In this document: positions 35,930 to 45,682 of the stretch, in pieces | Layout of the letters: each line of letters starts with the position of its first letter | Numbering within the stretch: the stretch's first letter is position 1 | Source of the DNA: Peptostreptococcaceae bacterium | GTDB lineage: Bacteria; Bacillota; Clostridia; Peptostreptococcales; Acidaminobacteraceae | Length of the DNA stretch: 63,552 nt | Reading direction: 5' to 3' | Assembly: GCA_027064135.1 (NCBI GenBank) | Contig: JAMOQG010000011.1 | Location: 1-63,552, forward strand | Notes under the pieces: generated by a model | What the model saw: the letters and a program-made list of their open reading frames with translations, nothing else | What the model was told of the DNA's origin: nothing | Database searches by the model: none | Program-made: the position numbers and the translations under genes

Positions 35930-37039
35930 CTAATTCATTTCTGAGCGACGCATTCTTCTTACGTATACACTAAATGCCATTCCAATTGCAATAAAATTTG
36001 TAACCATAGAACTCCCACCATAACTGATAAATGGTAACGTAATACCTGTAACAGGCATCAAACCAATTGTCATTCCAATATTTTCGAAAATTTGAAATGC
36101 AAACATAAACATAATACCATAAATTATTAATCCTCCAAATTTATCCTTTGATTGAGAACCCATTTTCAAAAGTTCAGTTAATAATACCAAATATATTATA
36201 AGTATTAAACTTGTTCCTACGAACCCTGTTTCTTCACCAATAACAGCATAAATAAAATCTGATTCTCTTACTGGTAAATAATTATATTTATGATAGATTC
36301 CTTTAAATATTCCTTTTCCCCAAAGTTGTCCGGATCCAATTGTAATTTTTGATTGCATTACATGATAATAACCTGGCAATGATGAATCATTTGGATGTAG
36401 AAAAGCATCTATTCTTAATTTTTGATGAGGTTTTAAAAATTTGTAAATAATTGGTATTGAAGCAGCAAAAGTCAATGTACCGCCAAATATAATTTTTAAA
36501 TTTAATCCAGCCATAAATAACATTCCAATAAATATTACTACAAAAACAAGTGCTGAACCTAAATCAGGTTGTTTTAATAAAAGAATTAAAATCGGAAGTA
36601 GTATTATTGAAGGCACAATTAAATCTTTAATACTTTGAAGTTTTCTATCTTCTTTTGAAAGATATTTTGCTAAAACTACAATAAAAAATAATTTTACTAA
36701 CTCAGATGTTTGCAAATCAATTGGACCTAAGTTTATCCAACTTCTTGCATTATTTCTTACAATTCCAAGTCCAGGAATATATACACTTAATAAGAGCAAA
36801 ATTGAAATTACATATAAAAACCAGTCAAAATTTCCAAGCATTTTGTAATCAATTATTAACATCATAAACATTATTACTAATCCTAATAAAAAAGCTATAC
36901 TTTGGACTTTTATAAATCTATTTATATGGTTAAAATTTGCATCGGTTGCACTTAATACCATAAAAGCACTTATAATAAAAAGTAAAAGAATTAATACTAA
37001 AACTTTATAATTTAGATTTTTTACATATTGAATAAACAT
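35930..37039 (-). CDS. rodA: Rod shape-determining protein RodA
   Basis: A SEDS-family peptidoglycan glycosyltransferase, 369 residues with about ten membrane segments. Family signatures include QTSELVKLFF near residue 115, KQPDLGSALVF near 156, SDFIYAVIGEETGF (the functional acidic loop) near 252, and LPFISYGGSSM near the C-terminus. RodA works with the class B PBP (MrdA) encoded four genes upstream. A terminator separates it from minE. Two RodA/FtsW/SpoVE subtypes are close; the mre context favours RodA. Confidence 0.93.
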   Translation of the reverse strand: MFIQYVKNLNYKVLVLILLLFIISAFMVLSATDANFNHINRFIKVQSIAFLLGLVIMFMMLIIDYKMLGNFDWFLYVISILLLLSVYIPGLGIVRNNARSWINLGPIDLQTSELVKLFFIVVLAKYLSKEDRKLQSIKDLIVPSIILLPILILLLKQPDLGSALVFVVIFIGMLFMAGLNLKIIFGGTLTFAASIPIIYKFLKPHQKLRIDAFLHPNDSSLPGYYHVMQSKITIGSGQLWGKGIFKGIYHKYNYLPVRESDFIYAVIGEETGFVGTSLILIIYLVLLTELLKMGSQSKDKFGGLIIYGIMFMFAFQIFENIGMTIGLMPVTGITLPFISYGGSSMVTNFIAIGMAFSVYVRRMRRSEMN

Positions 37040-37055
37040 ATTAAAACCTCTTTTA

Positions 37056-37080
37056 CAAATAAAAACTCCCTAAAAGGGAG
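37056..37080 (-). terminator. Terminator after minE
   Basis: Stem CTCCCT/AGGGAG with a three-base loop, followed on the minus strand by TTTTTATTT, between minE and rodA. Confidence 0.8.
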
Positions 37081-37082
37081 AA

Positions 37083-37358
37083 TTATCTGATTCTTTCTAG
37101 TCTATTAATCGGAATATTGGCAACTAAAGTTGACTTTGAAGATCCTTGTTTTCTATCTCTTGTAATTTCTATATCAAATTCTTTTTCATTAATATCCACA
37201 TATTCAGATAAAATTCTCATAATATCGCTCTTTATTCTGTCAATTAATTCAGGAGAGCAATCAGATCTATCATGAACAAGTACTAATTGTAACCGTTCTT
37301 TAGCGATATTTTTACTACTGGGTTCATTTGAAAAAAACTTTTTAATAATATTTAGCAT
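37083..37358 (-). CDS. minE: Cell division topological specificity factor MinE
   Basis: A 91-residue MinE with an amphipathic N-terminal membrane/MinD-binding segment (LNIIKKFF), the contact helix ERLQLVLVHDRSD near residue 21, and a C-terminal topological domain. MinE drives MinCD oscillation, keeping division at midcell. It is last in the minCDE cluster and just before the terminator. The presence of MinE rather than DivIVA-only control is usual in Clostridia. Confidence 0.95.
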   Translation of the reverse strand: MLNIIKKFFSNEPSSKNIAKERLQLVLVHDRSDCSPELIDRIKSDIMRILSEYVDINEKEFDIEITRDRKQGSSKSTLVANIPINRLERIR

Positions 37359-37371
37359 AATTAATCCTCCC

Positions 37372-38169
37372 CTACTTACTCAATTTAAAAATTTTCAAAA
37401 CTTTATCCATAAAGTTAGTCGGAATACTAATATCTAGTAATGGAATATCTTCACCAGTAATTCTTCTAGCAATATTCATAAATGCTTTAGCAGATAATGA
37501 ACTTTCATCTTTTACAACAGGTTCACCTCTATTAGTACTAATAACAACAGCTTCATCATCAGGTACCGCACCTATTAAATCAATAGCAAGAATATCCGTT
37601 ATATCATCAATCGAAAGCATGTCGCCACGTTGTACCATTTGCATTTTTATCATATTTACAACTAATTTTATATCATTAATATCATTTGCTTCAAGTAGGC
37701 CAATTATTCTATCAGCATCTCTAACAGCAGATACTTCAGGAGTTGAAACAACAATTGCTCTTTTAGCAGCAGCTATTGCATTTTTAAAGCCCCTTTCAAT
37801 TCCAGCTGGACAATCAATTAAAATATAATCAAATTCATCTCCTAATTCTTCAACTAATGCTATCATGTTTTCAGGCGAAACAGCTTCTTTGTCTTTTGTT
37901 TGAGCAGCAGGCAATAAATAGAGACCTTCCAATCTTCTATCCTTAATCAAAGCTTTTTTTGCAGTACAATTCCCAGATGTTACGTCAACAATGTCAAAAA
38001 CAATTCTATTTTCTAATCCTAAAACGACATCAAGATTTCTAAGACCAATATCTGAATCAATAACAACAACAGAATTGCCTAGCTTTGCTAATGCAGTACC
38101 TATATTAGCAGTTGAAGTTGTTTTTCCAACACCACCCTTACCAGATGTAATAACAATAACTTCACTCAT
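37372..38169 (-). CDS. minD: Septum site-determining ATPase MinD
   Basis: A 265-residue ParA/MinD ATPase with the deviant Walker A SGKGGVGKTT near residue 8, DSDIGLRNLDVVLG (switch region), the DCPAG motif and a C-terminal amphipathic membrane-targeting helix (FMDKVLKIF). It recruits MinC to the membrane at cell poles. Between minC and minE. Confidence 0.97.
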   Translation of the reverse strand: MSEVIVITSGKGGVGKTTSTANIGTALAKLGNSVVVIDSDIGLRNLDVVLGLENRIVFDIVDVTSGNCTAKKALIKDRRLEGLYLLPAAQTKDKEAVSPENMIALVEELGDEFDYILIDCPAGIERGFKNAIAAAKRAIVVSTPEVSAVRDADRIIGLLEANDINDIKLVVNMIKMQMVQRGDMLSIDDITDILAIDLIGAVPDDEAVVISTNRGEPVVKDESSLSAKAFMNIARRITGEDIPLLDISIPTNFMDKVLKIFKLSK

Positions 38170-38184
38170 ATATATCCTCCGTTT

Positions 38185-38799
38185 CTAAATTTTTTTAATT
38201 TCAATTCTATTATCATTGACATATGCTTTTTCAGGAGATAATTCTCTGGATATACCATCATTATCTGGCGCTCTAGAAATCAAATTTCCAATTCTTATTT
38301 GGCTTGGAGCTAATAAATTAGCAGCAATAAATGCTTTTTCATCACCATTTATACCAGCATATGCAACTCCTCTTAATTTACCGAAAACAATAATATTTCC
38401 TTTTGCTTTTAATACAGCACCAGGATTTACATCACCAAGTACTATAATATCACCATTGCTATTTATCTCATTTCCAGATCTTAATGTATGTTCAACAAAA
38501 GTAGTATCATTTTTAATGGATTCAATTTTATTGCTATCCACCACTCTATTATATGAGAAATTCTCTAAAGTTAAAACATTTATTTTAAATATTTCAATTA
38601 AAATTTTTTCTAATGAAGCTTTTTCAGAATAATTTAGCTTTTTACCAATAATTCCAACTAAATTTGCGTTTTCAATTAAAGATGAGTGTTGTTTTGATTT
38701 TTCTTCTAAACTTTTTAGAATAGAATCAAAATCTGCAGTTTCTTTAATTTGTAAAATTAATCCCTCGCTAACACCTTTAAAGTTAATAATATTTTTCAA
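38185..38799 (-). CDS. minC: Septum site-determining protein MinC
   Basis: A 204-residue inhibitor of FtsZ assembly. The C-terminal half is the right-handed beta-helix with SGNEINSNGDIIVLGDVNPGA and GNIIVFGKLRGVAYAG repeats (about 112-150), the part that dimerises and binds MinD. The N-terminal ~100 residues form the FtsZ-inhibiting domain, which is less conserved. First of minCDE, directly after mrdA. Confidence 0.95.
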   Translation of the reverse strand: MKNIINFKGVSEGLILQIKETADFDSILKSLEEKSKQHSSLIENANLVGIIGKKLNYSEKASLEKILIEIFKINVLTLENFSYNRVVDSNKIESIKNDTTFVEHTLRSGNEINSNGDIIVLGDVNPGAVLKAKGNIIVFGKLRGVAYAGINGDEKAFIAANLLAPSQIRIGNLISRAPDNDGISRELSPEKAYVNDNRIEIKKI

Positions 38800-38825
38800 A
38801 TTATTACTTCCTTTCCATGATATAT

Positions 38826-41660
38826 TTACTGATTTTCTACTGGTTCAAGTTTGAAATAGTCACCAATTATTTCTCTTGCCACTGGAGAAGCATAATTACC
38901 ATGACCTCCTTGTGGAATTAAAATAACAACAGCGATTTCAGGGTCATCATATGGTGCAAAAGAAACATACCAGGCGTAATCTGAATAACTTATTCTATAT
39001 TTATTTATCATTTCATCAGTAAGTTCTTCTGTAGATAAATTTTTAATAGCTTTTCTCATTGCATGACTTTTATTTAGATATCCATTTTGAATTAAAACAC
39101 GTATTTCATTTGATAATTCTTGAATTTTTTCTAGATCAGGTTCTTCACTATTCTTTAATTTATTTTTTTTTAATTCTAAATTAGCAAGTTCTTCGTTTCT
39201 TTCGATTAGAATATTTATAGTTTCCTTTTCAACATCTGCAATGTTTAATTTAGAATCAATTAAATTTAAATTTTCAGTTAAATATTTTATTTCATCAATC
39301 GGTGGAATATTACCTTCTTTTTCTGCGGTTCCAGTTTTACCGGCTACTTTAATCGGAAAATTTTTAAAAGTAGAATATGCAGATCCACCAGGATAATTAT
39401 TAACTTGATACATTCCTTGTTTCAAATGTTGAATATATTCATTATTTAATTCATTAACAACTTTTTTTCCGTTATCTTTAATTAAAGATAAATCTAATAA
39501 TTCTCCTCCATTTGCAATAGAAGTAATATATTTAGCGATTTGAACAGGTGTGTATTGATGTGAACCTTGACCAATTGAAAGGTTTAAGGTATCTCCTTCA
39601 TACCACTGCATAAGATTAAAATAATCATATTTAATTATATCAGCAAGTTCTGATATTTTGTAAAAATCACCTAAAGCTCCTAATTTTTCTAATCTTTTTA
39701 TTATTATACCACGAGATGGGTTTTCATCAGACCAAGATATTATTTCATTTATTATATTTTTAAGTTTATCTGAATTTGAAACTATATTTTCATCAAAATA
39801 TTTTGAAAGAACAACTTCTAATTTCTTTCTAAGATAATATTTTACTAAATTTTTCTTTTTTTCAGGATCAGGTACACCTTTTACGACTTCTGAAATTTCT
39901 ATCCCACTACCTTTATCAAGTCCGAATTCTTTTGAAATTTCGATCAATTTACTAGCATCCATTTCAAAATTTAAATTTCTATCATGATAATAATCATATC
40001 CGTTTCCAATGTTAAAAAAATAATAATTACATGAAACTTCAATAGCTTTATAAAGATCAGTTAATCCGTGTTTTGCGTGATATGAATTCCAAAGCCAACA
40101 TCCATAGGAGTTATTTCCGATTTTTACAAATCCGTCAGAGAATAATTTCATAGCTGGATTTAATCCTTGCGATAAAGCGGCATATCCCGTAATCATTTTA
40201 TAAACAGACCCTGGTTGAACAGCAGTTCTTGTAGCATTATTATAAAGTGGTCTTGGTGCTAAAGGATTATTTTTATTAACAGGATTTAAACTATTCCAAT
40301 CTTTATTCGAAATACCCGTTGCAAACAAATTAAGGTCAAAAGTAGGTACACTTGCCAATGCAAGAATTTCACCATTTTTTACATTTACAACTACTCCTGC
40401 TCCTAATTGTGCACCTTCAAATTTTTCTCTATAATTATAATTACCCCATTTTGAACTAAATTCAGTACCATTTGATATTCCATCAAATGCTCGTTTTAGA
40501 TAGTTTTCTAAATTTTTTTGTAGATCAATATCGATTGATAATTGAACATCATTACCAGAAATTGCTTTTTTATTTTCAAGACCATCGTATTCATTTTCTA
40601 CATCTTTTATATATTGCCCTAACGCATTTACCTCAATGTATTTATAACCGTTCTCACCATTCAAATCTATTTCAAATGCATTTTCAATGCCAGTTTTACC
40701 TATTAATTGATTTTCATTATAATCTAATTCTTTAATATATTTATCAATTTCACTTTGCTGCGAAATATGTCCCATATATCCCATAATATGTGAGCCGATA
40801 TCATTATTAGGATAGTATCTAATAGGTTTGATTTCAATTGTTATTCCTAATAAATCCATATTTAATTCATTAATTTTCGATGCTGTTTCACTTGAAATGT
40901 TTTCTGCAATTATAACAGGTTTATATTTTTGATAACCTTGTGAACTTATAGCATATTTCAGAGTAAGAATTTTATATATGTCTTCATCTGAATAGTTTTT
41001 AGGAATATGGTAATAAGATTTGTTTTTAATAATCTCAAATGCTTTTTCAGCCGTTATATCATAGGAAATATTAAAATCATCTAAAAAATTTTCTTTTTTA
41101 ACATCATATGTAAATTTCATTTTTGAAATATTAATTGGTAAATAGACTCCTTGTAAATGTAAGAAATTACTAGCTTCGTAATCATTTAGTTCCTCTGATA
41201 GAAGATATTTTTTACGCAAAGAGTTGAAAACGTCTCTTGCAGTATCAGTAGATGAAAAATCATTATCTAATAACCATTTTATTCTATCAATATCATAAAC
41301 AAATTCGTAAGTGTTATTAGTTATTTTAATAGGAAATTCTAAATGCGTTTCATTATATGAATTTAATATATTAAATATTTTTATTGCAACGTCAGAGATA
41401 TTCAAATTTTGAATTCCTGTTTCCAAAAATTTCACATTAAAGCTTATCTTATTACCAGCAAGTAATTCTCCATTTCTATCTCTAATTTCTCCTCTAGTGG
41501 CAAATGTTTCTATTTTAGTTATTCTATTATTAAGCGATTTATTATTATATTCTTCTCCATCAATAATTGTAATATTGTAAAGCCTTAAAACAAATATTGA
41601 AACTAAAAAAATAAAAAATACTAAAATAAATATTTCTCTTTTTTTCATATCATTAAACAT
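38826..41660 (-). CDS. mrdA: Class B penicillin-binding protein 2 (MrdA)
   Basis: A 944-residue transpeptidase for lateral wall growth, partner of RodA. One N-terminal membrane helix, a PBP dimerisation region with TRGEIRDRNGELLA, then the transpeptidase: SxxK PGSVYK (Ser485, Lys488), SCN (543-545), and KTGTAE (775). The protein is about 300 residues longer than Gram-negative PBP2. One insert lies between GSGIEI (584) and GDTLNLSIGQG (689), and another Glu/Lys/Leu-rich, coiled-coil-like one of about 90 residues lies between KTGTAE and SDYAWYVSFAP (895). AAAGGTGAT fixes the ATG at 41660, just after the mreD stop. Confidence 0.95.
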   Translation of the reverse strand: MFNDMKKREIFILVFFIFLVSIFVLRLYNITIIDGEEYNNKSLNNRITKIETFATRGEIRDRNGELLAGNKISFNVKFLETGIQNLNISDVAIKIFNILNSYNETHLEFPIKITNNTYEFVYDIDRIKWLLDNDFSSTDTARDVFNSLRKKYLLSEELNDYEASNFLHLQGVYLPINISKMKFTYDVKKENFLDDFNISYDITAEKAFEIIKNKSYYHIPKNYSDEDIYKILTLKYAISSQGYQKYKPVIIAENISSETASKINELNMDLLGITIEIKPIRYYPNNDIGSHIMGYMGHISQQSEIDKYIKELDYNENQLIGKTGIENAFEIDLNGENGYKYIEVNALGQYIKDVENEYDGLENKKAISGNDVQLSIDIDLQKNLENYLKRAFDGISNGTEFSSKWGNYNYREKFEGAQLGAGVVVNVKNGEILALASVPTFDLNLFATGISNKDWNSLNPVNKNNPLAPRPLYNNATRTAVQPGSVYKMITGYAALSQGLNPAMKLFSDGFVKIGNNSYGCWLWNSYHAKHGLTDLYKAIEVSCNYYFFNIGNGYDYYHDRNLNFEMDASKLIEISKEFGLDKGSGIEISEVVKGVPDPEKKKNLVKYYLRKKLEVVLSKYFDENIVSNSDKLKNIINEIISWSDENPSRGIIIKRLEKLGALGDFYKISELADIIKYDYFNLMQWYEGDTLNLSIGQGSHQYTPVQIAKYITSIANGGELLDLSLIKDNGKKVVNELNNEYIQHLKQGMYQVNNYPGGSAYSTFKNFPIKVAGKTGTAEKEGNIPPIDEIKYLTENLNLIDSKLNIADVEKETINILIERNEELANLELKKNKLKNSEEPDLEKIQELSNEIRVLIQNGYLNKSHAMRKAIKNLSTEELTDEMINKYRISYSDYAWYVSFAPYDDPEIAVVILIPQGGHGNYASPVAREIIGDYFKLEPVENQ

Positions 41661-41664
41661 ATTA

Positions 41665-42141
41665 TCACCTTTCAATAAGCTTGGTTTTAACAAATTTGTA
41701 GATGATAATCATCCAAATCACATTTAAAACAATTTCTATAATTAAAATATTAAAAAATTCATAAATACCATATGATAAATTCATAATTGACAAAAATATA
41801 AAAAATATTGAATTATACATCACTGTAGCTACTGAAATTAAAAAAGCAGGTGAAATAACACTTACTTTATTAAATACACTTTCTAAATTAGTAATTGTTA
41901 GTGCAACTATTAGGTATAAAAAAATATTAATACCAATATAAGGACTTAAAAATAAATCTTGAAGAAGTCCAGCAGTTACAGAATATATGACAATACTTCG
42001 GATGTCAAAGTATATAACAAAAATTACAATTACAATTAAATTAAGATTTGGTATAATATCAGCAATTCTGAAATGTTGAATAACAGTACTTTGCAAAAAA
42101 AATATAATTAAATTTAAAAATAAAATTATTTTAATTTTCAT
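41665..42141 (-). CDS. mreD: Rod shape-determining protein MreD
   Basis: A small, very hydrophobic membrane protein of about 158 residues with five or so transmembrane segments, the usual MreD form. It lies in the elongasome cluster mreB-mreC-mreD-mrdA. Sequence conservation in this family is low, so the call leans on context. It overlaps mreC: the ATG at 42141 is ten bases before the mreC stop ends. A GTG four codons earlier is an alternative start. Confidence 0.87.
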   Translation of the reverse strand: MKIKIILFLNLIIFFLQSTVIQHFRIADIIPNLNLIVIVIFVIYFDIRSIVIYSVTAGLLQDLFLSPYIGINIFLYLIVALTITNLESVFNKVSVISPAFLISVATVMYNSIFFIFLSIMNLSYGIYEFFNILIIEIVLNVIWMIIIYKFVKTKLIER

Positions 42142-42979
42142 TAATCCACTCACTTTTTTCTTTATCCATTGTAATTACTGTAACAACATTTATATTTTTA
42201 AAATCAACACTTGGTTTAACTGTAATTTCTTTCAAAAATTCATTTTTATCATCTGATATATCAATGATTTTACCTATAAGAATTCCTTTAGGATATATTC
42301 CTTGACCAGTAGTAATTATTTTTTCACCAATTTTAGTTGTAGCATTGGGATCAAACAAATTTCCAAATAGCAAACCATTTTCAGAAGATCTAATGAATCC
42401 TTGATATTTTGAATTAACAGATATAGTTTCAAAAGATATATTACTTCTATTATCAATTAACGAAATAACTTTTGAATAATTATTTCCTACTTCATACACT
42501 TTGCCAATTAGGCCTTCAGACGATATTACAACACTGTATTTTTTTACGCCTTGCTGAGTGCCAGCATTTATCGAAAAAACATCGAACCAGTTTCCCATAT
42601 CTTTTGATACTACATTACAAGTAACATAATTTTCAAATTGGTTTTCAGATAGATAATTCAAATTTTCTTTTAATGATGAAAGCTCCAATAATTCAGAGTT
42701 AGTTAAACTTAATTTAATTAATTCTGAATTCAATCTTTTATTTTCTTCCTTTAAAAATTCTATCTTTTTTTTAGTGTTAAATATTTCTGATATACCTTTA
42801 ATTTTTTTAGAAGTTGAATCAGAGACATCAAATAATATCTTTTGCACTGGTATAATTATATTTGAAGATAAATTTTCAATTATAGAAATGCTTACTCTTC
42901 CACCATTTGAATAACCAATTGAAACCAATAAAACTATTCCTGAAAGAATTATTATTAAATTTCTTAATCGTTTATCCAT
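42131..42979 (-). CDS. mreC: Rod shape-determining protein MreC
   Basis: A 282-residue bitopic protein with an N-terminal membrane helix (about 8-24), a coiled coil (about 68-108) and the beta-barrel periplasmic region typical of MreC, including YVTCNVVSKDMGNWFDVFSIN and GLIGKVYEVG. MreC scaffolds PBP2 and RodA. Between mreB and mreD in the standard order. Confidence 0.94.
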   Translation of the reverse strand: MDKRLRNLIIILSGIVLLVSIGYSNGGRVSISIIENLSSNIIIPVQKILFDVSDSTSKKIKGISEIFNTKKKIEFLKEENKRLNSELIKLSLTNSELLELSSLKENLNYLSENQFENYVTCNVVSKDMGNWFDVFSINAGTQQGVKKYSVVISSEGLIGKVYEVGNNYSKVISLIDNRSNISFETISVNSKYQGFIRSSENGLLFGNLFDPNATTKIGEKIITTGQGIYPKGILIGKIIDISDDKNEFLKEITVKPSVDFKNINVVTVITMDKEKSEWINEN

Positions 42980-42988
42980 GATTCAATC

Positions 42989-44023
42989 CTACTTTCTCAA
43001 TGTTTTTGTAGAAACAAATACATTTTGTAGTAAATCATAGTGTTCTAAAGCTTTTTCAGTACCTTTAACAACACAATCAAGAGGATCTTCACTTACAAAA
43101 ACTGGCATTCCTGTTTCTTTAGCTATTAATAAATCAAGACCTTTTAATAATGCTCCCCCTCCAGCTAACATAATACCTTTTAGCATAATATCTGATGCAA
43201 GTTCAGGCGGAGTATTTTCTAGTGTTAATTTAATTCCATCTATAATAGCTTTTACTGGAATTGCAATTGCTTCTCTAATTTCACTTGAAGTAACTGTCAA
43301 AGTTTTTGGTAAACCGTTCACTAAATTTCTTCCAGTAATATCCATCTTTTTATTTTCAATGTCAAAAGCAGAACCAATTATTGTTTTGATGTTTTCACTA
43401 GTTCTTGATCCAATCGACAGTGAATATTTTTTTCTAATATAATACTCAATAGATTTATCAAAATCATCACCAGCAATTCTAATTGAACGACTTGTTACAA
43501 TTCCACCTAATGAAATTACTGCTATTTCACTTGTTCCACCACCAATATCAACAACCATATTTCCAGATGGCAAAGATACATCAAGACCTGCGCCTATCGC
43601 TGCAGCCATTGGTTCTTCAAGTAAAAGTGCTTTTTTAGCTCCAGCAGATAGTGTTGCTTCAAGTACAGCTCTTTTTTCAACTTCTGTTACATCAGACGGC
43701 ACACCAACTACAACTCTTGGCTTAACTATAAAAAATGATTTCTTAACAGCTTTTTTAATAAAATACTCTAACATTTTTTGTGTAACATTAAAATCAGCAA
43801 TAACACCTGCGCGCAACGGTCTAATTGCTTGTATATTGCTTGGAGTTTTACCGATCATATCTTTTGCAGCTTGTCCAACTGCTAAAATTGTGTTGTTTGT
43901 TATATCAATAGCAACAACAGAAGGTTCTGAAATTATTATACCTTCACCTTTAACTGCAACTAATGTATTTGCAGTTCCTAAATCTATACCAATATCTTTT
44001 GAAAATAAGCCCAAATTTCTCAC
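42989..44023 (-). CDS. mreB: Actin-like cell-shape protein MreB
   Basis: A 344-residue actin homologue with the phosphate loop DIGIDLGTANTLV at residues 10-22, DIGGGTSEIAV (phosphate 2) near 164, and the adenosine motif MLAGGGALLKGL near 289. MreB filaments guide lateral wall synthesis, so the cell should be a rod. First gene of mreBCD, three bases after radC. Confidence 0.97.
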   Translation of the reverse strand: MRNLGLFSKDIGIDLGTANTLVAVKGEGIIISEPSVVAIDITNNTILAVGQAAKDMIGKTPSNIQAIRPLRAGVIADFNVTQKMLEYFIKKAVKKSFFIVKPRVVVGVPSDVTEVEKRAVLEATLSAGAKKALLLEEPMAAAIGAGLDVSLPSGNMVVDIGGGTSEIAVISLGGIVTSRSIRIAGDDFDKSIEYYIRKKYSLSIGSRTSENIKTIIGSAFDIENKKMDITGRNLVNGLPKTLTVTSSEIREAIAIPVKAIIDGIKLTLENTPPELASDIMLKGIMLAGGGALLKGLDLLIAKETGMPVFVSEDPLDCVVKGTEKALEHYDLLQNVFVSTKTLRK

Positions 44024-44025
44024 CT

Positions 44026-44715
44026 CTAAATTAAATTGTTTTCCTTAAAACTGAAATGTTGATTATTACCAATTATAATATGGTCTAAAACATTAATACC
44101 TATAATATTTCCAACTTCAGTAAGTCGTTTTGTTATTTCTTTATCATTTTTGCTTGGTTTAGGATCACCACTTGGATGATTGTGAATAAATAAAACCGAA
44201 GCAGCAGATTTTTTTATTGCGTATTTATACACCTCTCTTGGATGAACGATAGAAGAATTTAAATTTCCCATAGAAATAATTTCAGTGCTAATTAATTCGC
44301 TTTTAGTATTTAAAAGAACAGTAATAAATTGTTCTTTTTTTTCATATCTTAATTCATCCATAAATATATTACAAACATCATTAGGAGATGTTATTTTCAT
44401 TTTCTTTTTTTTAGAAAATGCAGAAATTCTTTTATTAAGTTCAAGGGCTGCCAATATATTACAAGCTTTAGCCTCACCAATTCCTTTAATAGTTATTAGT
44501 TCTTCGAAAGTTATATCTGTTAATCCAGATAAACCACCAAAAGTATTTATCATTTCATTACTCAATTCAATTGCATTTTGATTTCTATTACCAGTGTGAA
44601 TTAATATTGCAATTAATTCAGCATTTGATAATCTATTAGTACCTTGATTAATCATTTTTTCTCTTGGTCTTTCCAAAATAGGCATTTCTTTAATCATAAA
44701 ATAATTAGCTTTCAT
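44026..44715 (-). CDS. radC: RadC-family JAB-domain protein
   Basis: A 229-residue DUF2466 protein with an N-terminal helix-hairpin-helix (ITIKGIGEAKACNILAALEL) and a JAB/MPN metal-binding domain with HNHPSGDPKPSKND. Members were once called DNA-repair RadC, but deletion studies in other species do not support a RecA-like repair role; the function is unclear. Located between maf and mreB, as in many Bacillota. Confidence 0.93.
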   Translation of the reverse strand: MKANYFMIKEMPILERPREKMINQGTNRLSNAELIAILIHTGNRNQNAIELSNEMINTFGGLSGLTDITFEELITIKGIGEAKACNILAALELNKRISAFSKKKKMKITSPNDVCNIFMDELRYEKKEQFITVLLNTKSELISTEIISMGNLNSSIVHPREVYKYAIKKSAASVLFIHNHPSGDPKPSKNDKEITKRLTEVGNIIGINVLDHIIIGNNQHFSFKENNLI

Positions 44716-44723
44716 TTTTCCCC

Positions 44724-45299
44724 CTACAAAATGTTGTAATTAAAATGTTTAATAAGAATTGAATTTAATCTATTTATTGGTAAACCAATTACATTGAAGA
44801 AGCAACCATTAAATTTACTTACTAGTAAAGTTCCTATACCTTGTATAGCATATGCTCCAGCTTTTCCGAATGGTTCACCAGTTAAAATATAATTTTCTAA
44901 AATATTATTAGAATTATTTTTAAATATTACACTTGTTTTTTCATAATCAACTATTTTAATATTCATTTCTAAATTTATAAGTGCCAATCCAGAATATACA
45001 AAATGCTCTCTATTATTTAGTGATTTTAACATATTTAAAGCCTCTTCAGAATCTCTTGGTTTTCCAAGAATATTACCATCAATAACTACAATTGTATCTG
45101 CAGCAATTATTGTTTTATCAGGATACTCTTTTGCAATTTCATATGCTTTTTGATAAGCAATAGACATTGCATTGTTTTGGGGATTTATAGAAACATCTAT
45201 TTCTTCAGCAGTTTCTTTCACAGTCTGCATGAACTTTATATTCAACATATTTAATATTTCTTTTCTTCTAGGTGACTTTGAAGCTAAAATAAATTCCAT
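44724..45299 (-). CDS. maf: Maf-family nucleotide pyrophosphatase
   Basis: A 191-residue Maf/HAM1-like enzyme that hydrolyses non-canonical or house-keeping NTPs (dTTP/UTP or m7GTP in subfamilies). It has the N-terminal ASKSPRRKEIL phosphate-binding motif, AADTIVVIDG near residue 67, and GEPFGKAGAYAIQGIG. Just upstream of radC and mreB, the conserved position. The exact substrate subfamily is not decided here. Confidence 0.94.
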   Translation of the reverse strand: MEFILASKSPRRKEILNMLNIKFMQTVKETAEEIDVSINPQNNAMSIAYQKAYEIAKEYPDKTIIAADTIVVIDGNILGKPRDSEEALNMLKSLNNREHFVYSGLALINLEMNIKIVDYEKTSVIFKNNSNNILENYILTGEPFGKAGAYAIQGIGTLLVSKFNGCFFNVIGLPINRLNSILIKHFNYNIL

Positions 45300-45304
45300 A
45301 ATAC

Positions 45305-45547
45305 CTACAACTTTCTATAAATAACTATTGCTAAAATTATTCCAATTACACTTGAAAGACTTAATTTCATTTGAAATCCAAAAGTTAAATTAAATATTGC
45401 CAAATCGAGGTTGAAATTATTTATACCAATTGATTTTGAATAATTAAGAATTTCTGCATATTTACTCAAATAATCACCTAAAATTCCACCAAATATTAAC
45501 CCTATTAATAAAAAGATTAAAAAAATAAATATATTATCTTTTTTCAT
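45305..45547 (-). CDS. DUF4321 membrane protein
   Basis: An 80-residue protein with two membrane helices (about 5-25 and 58-78) and the DUF4321 pattern LIGLIFGGILGDYL near the start and LTFGFQMKLSLSSVIGIILAIVIYRKL split across the end. Function unknown; it commonly precedes maf in Clostridia. It is the first gene of the maf-radC-mre-min block, after the rnf terminator. Confidence 0.8.
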   Translation of the reverse strand: MKKDNIFIFLIFLLIGLIFGGILGDYLSKYAEILNYSKSIGINNFNLDLAIFNLTFGFQMKLSLSSVIGIILAIVIYRKL

Positions 45548-45641
45548 AAATACTCCTTAAATATTAAATATACATCATTATACATTTTACCATTAATTGA
45601 TCAGTTATTAAAGCTTTTTGTTATTTTGTAATATTTCCTTG

Positions 45642-45677
45642 CAAATAAAAAACCCCACTCTTTAAAGTGAAGTTTTT
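45642..45677 (-). terminator. Terminator of the rnf operon
   Basis: A 12-position stem (AAAAACTTCACT with AGTGGGGTTTTT, two G-U) and T-run on the minus strand after rnfB. Confidence 0.83.
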
Positions 45678-45682
45678 TGATA

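Noticed and set aside
38216-38632. A 138-codon open frame on the plus strand across minC
   Set aside because: It lies wholly antisense to minC, has no ribosome site and shows no family motif. Similar antisense frames over leuS, obg, rnf and mrdA were rejected for the same reason.
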